This document shows positions 1-6,924 of a DNA stretch of 6,924 bases, one piece after another. The position numbers and the translations under genes are program-made. The notes beneath the pieces were generated by a model that saw only the letters and a list, made by a program, of their open reading frames with translations, was not told the DNA's origin and searched no databases. Source of the DNA: Gammaproteobacteria bacterium (GTDB taxonomy: Bacteria; Pseudomonadota; Gammaproteobacteria; Steroidobacterales; Steroidobacteraceae); NCBI GenBank assembly GCA_027451085.1, contig DAIDKA010000039.1:1-6924 (forward strand). Reading direction: 5' to 3'. Within the stretch, counting starts at the first letter, position 1; every line of letters starts with the position of its first letter.

Positions 1-299
1 TCGCCCACCTGTGCGTCGATGATGATGACGCAGGTGCGTTTGCCCACCGCGCTCGGGGCCCTGCCGAAGCGCACCTGCAGGTCCACCACCGGCACCACGG
101 CGCCCCGCAGGTTGATCACCCCGCGCACGTAGTCCGGCATCATCGGCACCGTGGTGATCTTCGCGTATTCGATGATCTCCAGCACTCCGAGGATATCGAG
201 TGCGAACAGCTCCGGGCCCAGGACGAAGGTCAGGTACTGCGAAGGCTGTGCGGCTGCCGCCTGCCGGGCAGCAGTGCCCTGTGTGGCCGGTTGAGCCAT
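1..299 (-). CDS. cheW: CheW chemotaxis coupling protein, 3' end missing
   Basis: CheW is the cytoplasmic adaptor that links chemoreceptors to the CheA histidine kinase in signalling arrays. Translation from the ATG at 299-297 stays open to the window edge and gives 99 residues, against about 160-180 for a full CheW. After a short Ala/Gln-rich leader of about 20 residues, the SH3-like CheW fold begins with YLTFVLGPELFALDI. It continues with EIIEY, ITTVPMMPDYVRGVINLRG and VVPVVDLQVRFG, the family's most conserved stretch. The start lies 16 bases after the stop of the receptor gene, so the two are probably cotranscribed. The ribosome binding site is poor (a G-run inside GCGGGGGGCC), which may mean translation is partly coupled to the receptor gene. 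A CheV would carry a receiver domain after the CheW part; that region is outside the window, so CheV cannot be fully excluded. Confidence 0.93.
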   Translation of the reverse strand, partial: MAQPATQGTAARQAAAAQPSQYLTFVLGPELFALDILGVLEIIEYAKITTVPMMPDYVRGVINLRGAVVPVVDLQVRFGRAPSAVGKRTCVIIIDAQVG

Positions 300-315
300 G
301 GTGCCGGCCCCCCGC

Positions 316-1980
316 TCAGGCAACGTCGGACAGGACGGTATCGACCTGTGCCGCGTCCAGGTCCTGCCTGGAGGCGGCTTTCAGCTCGCGTCGCTGGGCG
401 GGCTTGCCGCCTGCCGGCTCCACAGAGGCCTTGTGGCCATCCACGCGGAAGAATTTCATGGTCAGCTGCAGTGCCTTGGCGTGATCGCTCATCTGCTCCG
501 CCGTGGCGGCCAGCTCTTCGGAAGCCGCCGCGTTCTGCTGCGTGGCCTGGCTCAGCTGCGTCACCGCGCCGTTGATCTGGCCCACGCCCGTGGACTGCTC
601 CTGCGAGGCCGCCGAAATCTCCTGCACCAGGTCCGAGGTCTTCTTGATGCTGGGGACGATCTGGTCCAGCAGCCGGCCGGCCTTCTCGGCCGCCTCCACG
701 CTGGTGCTCGCCACGGTGCTGATCTCCTGCGCCGCCACCTGGCTGCGCTCGGCCAGCTTGCGCACCTCGGCGGCCACAACGGCGAAGCCCTTGCCGTGAT
801 CGCCGGCACGGGCGGCCTCGATGGCCGCGTTCAGCGCCAGCAGGTTGGTCTGGTAGGCTATGTCGTCGATGATGCCGATCTTGGTGGCAATCTGCTTCAT
901 GGCAGCCACCGTCTGCTTCACCGCCTCGCCGCCGGCGTTGGCTTCCAGCGCCGGCTTGGATGCCAGGTTGTCGGTCACCTTGGCGTTCTCGGTGTTCTGC
1001 GCGATCGAGGACGTCATCTGCTCCATCGAGGCGCTGGTTTCCTCGACGCTCGCGGCCTGCTGGTTGGCAGACTGGGAAATCGACTGCGAGGTGGAATTCA
1101 CCTCGCTGGCGGCACCGGCCAGCGACTCCGCGGCCGTGTTGACCTCACCGATGATCTGCTTCAGGCGGGTGGCCATGCTCTTGAGCGCGTACAGCATGCT
1201 GGTGGAATCCGTCTCACGGGTCTTCACGTCCACGGTGAGATCGCCCTCCGAGATGCTCTGGAGCACCTGCGCGGCATAATCCGGCTCGCCACCCAGCTGC
1301 TTGATCAGGTTGCTGCTGATCAAGAAACCCAGCACCACCAGGACCGCAAGGGTGCCGCCGGCGACGATCAGCGACTGCATTTCGGCCCGGTGCTGCGTGG
1401 TCAAAGCATCCTTGCCGGCGTTCTCGGCCAGGGTCCTGTTGTAGATGCGGTGTGCCTTGATCGCCTCGCTCAGGTTGGCGGCATCACCCAGCACATCGAT
1501 CAGGGCGTCATTGGTGGTGTCTTTCTGATCCTTGGCAGGCTTGGCGCCCTTCTTGGCCGCCTTCAGCATCGCCTGCTTGGCCCGCACGGCGTTCAGGTAC
1601 TTGGCAACACTTGCGCTCAGGGCCTTGGCCCCCGCGCGATCCGCCGCCAGCAGCTGCTTGTCCCGGGCGTCGGCGATGTACAAGGTCTCATACGTCTTGA
1701 AACTCTTTTCCGCGCTGGCCGCCATGGTGGCCAAACGGCCCTGCGAGCCGTCGACGTCTGCATCCGCCCCCTGTGTGGCCAGCATGTTCAGCTCCATGGT
1801 CGAATCGAACACGGTGTTCTGGGCGGCGTCGAGGGCCAGGATGGAGGGCACGGAGTTGTCGGTGCCGTAGCTGGCCGAGGTATACACACGGGCAATCTGC
1901 AGGCGGCCCACCGCCGTCAGGATCACGATGCCGACGAGTGCGGCAACCACGAGCAAGGCCATTTTCATCTTGACGGTCAC
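316..1980 (-). CDS. Methyl-accepting chemotaxis protein (transmembrane chemoreceptor)
   Basis: This chemoreceptor senses a ligand outside the inner membrane and controls CheA through CheW. I place the start at GTG 1980-1978, giving 554 residues, because AAGGAG sits 6 bases upstream and the first membrane helix follows at once. The open frame runs back to an ATG at 2103, but those 41 residues look like translated leader. Visible parts: TM1 about 7-25; a periplasmic, mostly helical sensor about 26-203, most like a four-helix-bundle domain; TM2 about 204-222; HAMP about 223-277 with the LGGEP...EGDLTVDV signature; signalling coiled coil about 278-508. The hairpin tip reads IDDIAYQTNLLALNAAIEAA, then RAGDHGKGFAVVAAEVRKLA. 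Candidate methylation helices are ASVEETSASMEQM and ASEELAATAEQM. The tail of about 45 residues has no NWETF-type CheR-docking pentapeptide. The ligand cannot be predicted. It precedes cheW by 16 bases. Confidence 0.94.
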   Translation of the reverse strand: MTVKMKMALLVVAALVGIVILTAVGRLQIARVYTSASYGTDNSVPSILALDAAQNTVFDSTMELNMLATQGADADVDGSQGRLATMAASAEKSFKTYETLYIADARDKQLLAADRAGAKALSASVAKYLNAVRAKQAMLKAAKKGAKPAKDQKDTTNDALIDVLGDAANLSEAIKAHRIYNRTLAENAGKDALTTQHRAEMQSLIVAGGTLAVLVVLGFLISSNLIKQLGGEPDYAAQVLQSISEGDLTVDVKTRETDSTSMLYALKSMATRLKQIIGEVNTAAESLAGAASEVNSTSQSISQSANQQAASVEETSASMEQMTSSIAQNTENAKVTDNLASKPALEANAGGEAVKQTVAAMKQIATKIGIIDDIAYQTNLLALNAAIEAARAGDHGKGFAVVAAEVRKLAERSQVAAQEISTVASTSVEAAEKAGRLLDQIVPSIKKTSDLVQEISAASQEQSTGVGQINGAVTQLSQATQQNAAASEELAATAEQMSDHAKALQLTMKFFRVDGHKASVEPAGGKPAQRRELKAASRQDLDAAQVDTVLSDVA

Positions 1981-1986
1981 GGACGG

Positions 1987-1992
1987 CTCCTT
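1987..1992 (-). promoter_or_regulatory. Ribosome binding site that sets the chemoreceptor start
   Basis: On the minus strand AAGGAG is followed by a 6-base spacer and then GTG at 1980. It is the only good Shine-Dalgarno in this leader and decides in favour of GTG over the ATG at 2103. Confidence 0.8.
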
Positions 1993-2033
1993 GAGCAGGC
2001 ACGGTACGGGGGATTCTTGACCGCAAAGGTATC

Positions 2034-2065
2034 CCGGACGTCCTGACGCAGACCGAGACGTCCGG
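2034..2065. repeat. Perfect 9-bp inverted repeat upstream of the chemoreceptor gene
   Basis: CCGGACGTC at 2034-2042 and GACGTCCGG at 2057-2065 are exact reverse complements separated by 14 bases. The repeat lies 54-85 bases before the GTG start of the receptor. It could be a dimeric regulator's operator or an RNA hairpin in the leader. No U-run follows it on the minus strand, which argues against an intrinsic terminator. Function is inferred only from symmetry and place. Confidence 0.5.
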
Positions 2066-2147
2066 CTCAATATGCCGGCCGCCAACTGTGACCGTGGGCG
2101 CAAAACGCCCCCCCGCCGACGGGCGCGCCGTACCTGCCCGTATTAAG

Positions 2148-2345
2148 TCAGCAGCAGCGATTCACGCCGCCCCAGCGGCGCTTCTGCTCATCGAGGTAGA
2201 ACTCGCGCCGGGAGGGCGGCGGACGGTCCGGGTGCGCCGTGCGCAGATGTTCCAGGTAGCGCTCGTAGGCGTCATCACCGCTCACCTGGCGCAGGCCCCG
2301 CCACAGCAGCCTGGTCCAGCCGCGGGCCCGCGCCACGGGGTTCAA
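2148..2345 (-). CDS. ybdD: YbdD/YjiX-family small protein (DUF466), partner gene of cstA
   Basis: This 65-residue protein matches the small YbdD/YjiX family that usually sits right after cstA or its paralogue. The visible match is the core ERYLEHLRTAHPDRPPPSRREF, followed by a charged stretch and the C-terminal WGG...RCC ending, with the two terminal cysteines kept. E. coli YbdD as I recall it has the same length and the same ending pattern. Its biochemical role is poorly defined; the persistent pairing with CstA-type transporters suggests it supports their function. The gene overlaps cstA: the proposed TTG start (2345-2343) shares bases with the cstA TGA stop (2344-2342). GGAGG lies 4 bases upstream of the TTG. 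A GTG three codons later is the alternative start but is 13 bases from GGAGG. Translation is probably coupled to cstA. Confidence 0.88.
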   Translation of the reverse strand: MNPVARARGWTRLLWRGLRQVSGDDAYERYLEHLRTAHPDRPPPSRREFYLDEQKRRWGGVNRCC

Positions 2346-4399
2346 GCTCCCTCCACCACGCCGCCCAGGCGCCGCTCATACGCTGCTTCTGAACTGGCCG
2401 GCACCGGCAGCCCGCGCACATGCCGCACCACCACGCGCAGCATGTCGAGGATCACCACCCACACCAGGATGACAAAGAACACCGACAACCAGCCGTCCAG
2501 GCGCTGGTTGAAAATGAGCTGCGAGGCGCTGGCCACGCGCTCCGGCGGCAGTGTCCCCGCGGCGAGCCTGGCCGCAAGATCATTCGCGCCGGCAAAGAAG
2601 CCCAGCCTGGGATCAGCGCTGGCGACCTTCTGCCAGGCGGCCACGGTGGTCACCAGCGCCAGCCAGGCCAGCGGGACGGCCGTCACCCACGCATGGCGAA
2701 GCCTGCCCATCTTCACCAGGATGCCCGTGGCCACGCACAAGGCGATGGCCGCGAGCATCTGGTTGGAGATGCCGAACAGCGCCCACAGTATGTTGATGCC
2801 ACCATTGGGATCGATCGTACCCACGTACACGAAGTAGCCCCAGGCCGCCACGGTCAGCAGACTCGCGAACACCACCGACGGATACCAGGAGGTACGTCCC
2901 AGCGGCGCCCAGGCGCGCCCGAGGAAGTCCTGGACGATGAACCGGCCCACGCGTGTGCCGGCGTCGATGGTGGTGAGGATGAACATCGCCTCGAACATCA
3001 GCGCGAAGTGATACCACGCCGCCAGCAGGCCCGAACCGAAGGTGCTGCCGAAGATGCTCGCCATGCCCACCGCCAGCGAGGGCGCGCCGCCGGTGCGGGC
3101 GAACAACGTATGTTCACCCATGCGCTGCGCCAGCAGATGCATCTGCTCTGCCGTCACCGGGAAACCCCAGGCAGTGATGGTGGCGGTGGCGACGTCGGGG
3201 GCGGCGCCGACGATGCCGGCGCCGGTGTTGATGGCGAAGTACACGCCCGGGTCCAGCAGCGTGGCGGCGATCATGGCCATGATGGCCACCAGGGACTCCA
3301 ATGCCATGCTGCCGTAGCCGCACAGTCGCGCGTCGGCCTCGTTGGTGATGAGCTTGGGCGTGGTACCGCTGGACACCAGTGCGTGGAACCCCGACACCGC
3401 ACCGCAGGCGATGGTGATGAACACGAAAGGAAAGACCTTGCCGGAGACGATCGGACCGGTGCCGTCCATGAAGCGGGTGAAGGCCGGCATGCGCAGCGTT
3501 GGGTGCGTCACCACCACTGCCACCGCCAGCGCCACCACCACGCCTAGCTTGAGGAAGGTCGCCATGTAGTCGCGCGGTGCCAGCAGCAGCCACACCGGCA
3601 GCATGGCGGCAATGCAGCCATAGCCGATGAGCACCCCGGCGAGGTGCGGGGCGTCAAAGTCAAAGTACGGCCGCAGGACGTTGCTGTGGTCCACCCAGCC
3701 GCCGCCGGCCACGGCCAGCGCCAGCAATGAAAACCCGATCAGGGAACCTTCCAGCACCCGGCCCGGGCGGATGCCGCGCAGGTACAGCCCGACCAGCATG
3801 GCAACGGGAATGATGGCGAATACGGTGGAGGTCGCCCAGGGACTGTGCTTCATGGCGTTGACCACGACCAGACCCATGACGGCGATGATGATGATGACGA
3901 TCATCAACGTGCCGACCAGGGTGGCGAGGCCCCCCACGGGGCCGAGTTCATCGCGCGCCATCTGACCGAGGCTGCGGCCGTTGCGCCGGATGGACAGAAA
4001 CAGGATCACCATGTCCTGCACGCACCCACCCAGGACCGAGCCGACCAGGATCCACAATGTTCCCGGCAGGTAGCCGAACTGGGCGGCGAGCGTTGGCCCC
4101 ACCAGCGGGCCCGGCCCGGCGATGGCGGCGAAGTGATGCCCGAAGACAATCCAGCGGTGGGTGGGGACGAAATCGCGGCCGTTGTTCAGCCGTTCGGCCG
4201 CAGTGGCCCGGCTGGCGTCGGCAGACAGCACCGTGGCGGAGATCCAGGCCGCATAGAAGCGGTATCCCAGAGTCCAGATGCACACCCCGGCCACGACCAG
4301 CCACAGGGCGTTGATGGGTTCGTCACGGTGCAAGGCGATGCCGCCCAGCGCAAACGCACCGACAATCGCCAGAGCGATGCCGAGCAGGCTCTTTTTCAT
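2342..4399 (-). CDS. cstA: CstA family carbon-starvation transporter (peptide/pyruvate uptake)
   Basis: CstA proteins are large inner-membrane transporters. E. coli CstA is tied to peptide and pyruvate uptake during carbon starvation, and its paralogue BtsT (YjiY) imports pyruvate. This 685-residue protein is close to the family's usual length of about 690-720. It begins with a membrane helix (about 5-23) and INALW at 29-33. FGHHFAAIAGPGPLVGP (86-102) is the family's hallmark. Further conserved blocks are LLLAPRDYMATFLK (271-284), FITIACGAVSGFHALVSSGTTPK (327-349, split here as a long conserved run), TTIDAGTR (476-483) and LFGISNQMLA (541-550). I count roughly 15-17 hydrophobic segments. The ATG at 4399 is preceded by GGGGG with a 5-base spacer, a weak ribosome binding site. 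The stop overlaps the ybdD-like gene. E. coli cstA is cAMP-CRP controlled; I see no clear CRP site here. Which substrate it carries is not decidable from sequence. Confidence 0.95.
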   Translation of the reverse strand: MKKSLLGIALAIVGAFALGGIALHRDEPINALWLVVAGVCIWTLGYRFYAAWISATVLSADASRATAAERLNNGRDFVPTHRWIVFGHHFAAIAGPGPLVGPTLAAQFGYLPGTLWILVGSVLGGCVQDMVILFLSIRRNGRSLGQMARDELGPVGGLATLVGTLMIVIIIIAVMGLVVVNAMKHSPWATSTVFAIIPVAMLVGLYLRGIRPGRVLEGSLIGFSLLALAVAGGGWVDHSNVLRPYFDFDAPHLAGVLIGYGCIAAMLPVWLLLAPRDYMATFLKLGVVVALAVAVVVTHPTLRMPAFTRFMDGTGPIVSGKVFPFVFITIACGAVSGFHALVSSGTTPKLITNEADARLCGYGSMALESLVAIMAMIAATLLDPGVYFAINTGAGIVGAAPDVATATITAWGFPVTAEQMHLLAQRMGEHTLFARTGGAPSLAVGMASIFGSTFGSGLLAAWYHFALMFEAMFILTTIDAGTRVGRFIVQDFLGRAWAPLGRTSWYPSVVFASLLTVAAWGYFVYVGTIDPNGGINILWALFGISNQMLAAIALCVATGILVKMGRLRHAWVTAVPLAWLALVTTVAAWQKVASADPRLGFFAGANDLAARLAAGTLPPERVASASQLIFNQRLDGWLSVFFVILVWVVILDMLRVVVRHVRGLPVPASSEAAYERRLGGVVEGA

Positions 4400-4438
4400 T
4401 GGTACCCCCGGGACTTTATTCGACCCTGCCGGGATTAT

Positions 4439-4474
4439 GGCCTGCCCCGGTACCGATTAGTACCGGGGCAGGCC
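4439..4474 (-). terminator. 15-bp hairpin after ahcY, terminator-like without a U-tract
   Basis: The arms 4439-4453 and 4460-4474 (GGCCTGCCCCGGTAC and its reverse complement) pair perfectly around a 6-base loop. The hairpin starts 28 bases after the ahcY stop, a typical place for a terminator. On the minus strand it is followed by ATAATCCC rather than a run of U, so efficiency as an intrinsic terminator is doubtful. It could instead stabilise the 3' end of the ahcY message or be a protein-binding site. Confidence 0.5.
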
Positions 4475-4497
4475 GGCAGAAGCGGCCGCAGGCCGGC
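4471..4497. repeat. Palindromic cluster just after ahcY
   Basis: GGCCGGC occurs at 4471-4477 and again at 4491-4497. Because GCCGGC is self-complementary, the two copies can pair with each other. Between them lies GCGGCCGC (4482-4489), also a palindrome. On the plus strand the second copy is followed by TTTT (4498-4501), which would suit a terminator for rightward transcription, but no plus-strand gene needs one. The cluster shares 4471-4474 with the neighbouring 15-bp hairpin, so the two folds compete. Confidence 0.4.
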
Positions 4498-4502
4498 TTT
4501 TG

Positions 4503-5918
<1,416 letters not shown>

Positions 5919-5993
5919 GTCATAACTCCATTGGCTATGGTGGATATGAGCGCCGTGTAAATGTCCGCGACCGGTGCCGCGGCCTTGGGAATA
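5919..5993 (-). promoter_or_regulatory. Possible expression platform of the SAH riboswitch
   Basis: This 75-base leader lies between the aptamer and the ahcY start. Reading the minus strand, it first holds a local stem CCGCG/CGCGG (5978-5982 with 5965-5969, loop of 8), with no U-run after it. It then holds UCAUAUCC (5949-5942), able to pair with GGAGUUAUGA (5929-5920): 8 bp with a 2-base bulge. The second stem would cover the GGA of the Shine-Dalgarno and the bases next to the start codon. That points to control of translation initiation rather than of termination. Pairing was found by eye and no folding energy was computed. Confidence 0.4.
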
Positions 5994-6063
5994 CGCTGTC
6001 GCTGAGCCTGGCAGCGGCCGGACCCCCGAAGGCCCGCCACCGTCGCAGCGCTCCTCAGCGACA
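5994..6063 (-). promoter_or_regulatory. SAH (S-adenosylhomocysteine) riboswitch aptamer
   Basis: The minus strand shows the SAH riboswitch core GAGGAGCGCUGCGACGG and, further on, CCAGGCUC. P1 is UGUCGCUGAG (6063-6054) with CUCAGCGACA (6006-5997), up to 10 perfect pairs. P2 is GGUGGCGG (6041-6034) with CCGCUGCC (6017-6010), 8 pairs including two G-U, topped by a CC-UUCG-GG loop region. The pseudoknot pairs CGCUG (6050-6046) with CAGCG (5998-5994); the last two P1 pairs overlap it, so P1 is probably 8 bp when the pseudoknot forms. There is no P3, which is optional in this family. It lies 75 bases before ahcY, the usual target, and known members turn the gene on when SAH accumulates. The class is recognised from memory of the consensus, not from a covariance search. 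Confidence 0.9.
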
Positions 6064-6069
6064 GGCGTC

Positions 6070-6091
6070 GCCGCGCCGGAACCGGCGCGGC
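6070..6091 (-). terminator. GC-rich perfect hairpin between metK and the riboswitch
   Basis: GCCGCGCCGG and CCGGCGCGGC pair perfectly around TT (about 9 bp once a four-base loop is allowed). It starts 12 bases after the metK stop and ends 6 bases before P1 of the aptamer. No U-tract follows on the minus strand (GACGCCUG comes next), so strong intrinsic termination is unlikely. It may protect the metK 3' end or insulate the aptamer fold. Confidence 0.4.
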
Positions 6092-6103
6092 CAAGCCTTC
6101 AAA

Positions 6104-6924
<821 letters not shown>

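Larger units (their letters stand above)
1981..2147 (-). other. Intergenic leader between ybdD-like gene and chemoreceptor gene
   Basis: This 167-base gap has no convincing gene. From the ybdD side it holds a weak 6-bp stem (ACGGGC/GCCCGT, 2119-2124 with 2136-2141) six bases after the ybdD stop. Next comes a small GGGCG-UUUUG-CGCCC hairpin (2096-2110), and then a perfect 9-bp inverted repeat listed separately. None is followed by a U-tract on the transcribed strand, so termination after ybdD is not proven. I looked for sigma-28 (TAAA then GCCGATAA), sigma-54 and sigma-70 promoter motifs ahead of the receptor gene and found no convincing match. Confidence 0.5.
4400..4502 (-). other. Intergenic region between ahcY and cstA
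   Basis: This 103-base gap is dominated by palindromes: a GGCCGGC pair with an internal GCGGCCGC palindrome (4471-4497), and next to it a perfect 15-bp hairpin (4439-4474). The last 39 bases before cstA contain CATAAT (minus strand, 4439-4434), a fair -10 match but with no fitting -35 box. The gap probably separates the ahcY unit from cstA, but no promoter can be assigned with confidence. Confidence 0.5.

Noticed and set aside
298..2046. Long open frame on the plus strand opposite the chemoreceptor gene
   Set aside because: It is antisense to a complete, well-conserved receptor. Its translation is Leu/Gly/His/Arg-rich with no recognisable domain, as expected from high-GC codon bias.
1981..2103. 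N-terminal extension of the chemoreceptor to an ATG at 2103
   Set aside because: The extra 41 residues are Arg/Ser/Pro-rich, precede the first membrane helix, and overlap the 9-bp inverted repeat. A strong AAGGAG with 6-base spacing favours GTG at 1980.
2096..2110. GGGCG-UUUUG-CGCCC hairpin as terminator after the ybdD-like gene
   Set aside because: The stem has only 5 bp, the T-run lies in the loop, and no U-tract follows on the transcribed strand.
2420..3547. Plus-strand open frame opposite cstA
   Set aside because: His/Arg/Gly-rich low-complexity translation lying wholly within the conserved cstA gene; a shadow of biased third positions.
3886..3905. GAT trinucleotide run as a microsatellite
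   Set aside because: It encodes consecutive Ile/Val residues of a membrane helix in CstA on the minus strand; ordinary coding sequence. The shorter GAT run at 19-30 likewise encodes Ile/Asp in CheW.
5919..6103. A SAM riboswitch rather than an SAH riboswitch
   Set aside because: The core sequence, P1/P2 arrangement, pseudoknot and ahcY target fit the SAH class; the K-turn-containing four-way junction of SAM-I is not seen.

Overview
All genes in this GC-rich window lie on the minus strand, and the window cuts off one gene at each end. Read in the direction of transcription (right to left), the order is: metK (5' end missing), an SAH riboswitch, ahcY, cstA, a ybdD/DUF466 small protein, a methyl-accepting chemotaxis protein, and cheW (3' end missing). 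The very high similarity of MetK, CstA and YbdD to the enterobacterial proteins, the bacterial-type AhcY, and the ahcY-linked SAH riboswitch point to a high-GC gammaproteobacterium, or less likely a betaproteobacterium. I cannot name a genus from this sequence.

Region 1 (4503-6924) is the activated-methyl cycle. MetK makes S-adenosylmethionine, methyltransferases turn it into S-adenosylhomocysteine (SAH), and AhcY splits SAH into adenosine and homocysteine. The 185-base gap between metK and ahcY holds a GC-rich hairpin just after metK, then an RNA element that matches the SAH riboswitch in core sequence, P1/P2 stems and pseudoknot. The remaining leader contains alternative pairings and a stem that could mask the ahcY ribosome binding site. 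SAH, the substrate of AhcY, would therefore switch on its own removal.

Region 2 (2148-4502) holds a 103-base gap with a perfect 15-bp inverted repeat, followed by cstA (a peptide/pyruvate-type carbon-starvation transporter). The ybdD-like gene overlaps the end of cstA and appears to start with TTG.

Region 3 (1-2147) holds a 167-base gap with a 9-bp inverted repeat, a transmembrane chemoreceptor whose true start is probably GTG at 1980, and, 16 bases further, cheW. This looks like part of a chemotaxis locus.

Nothing in the window requires an undescribed system. All six genes belong to known families, and no mobile element, tRNA, rRNA or CRISPR array is visible. The most rewarding parts are the regulatory RNA before ahcY and the palindromic intergenic structures, none of which has a clear U-tract that would make it a textbook terminator.
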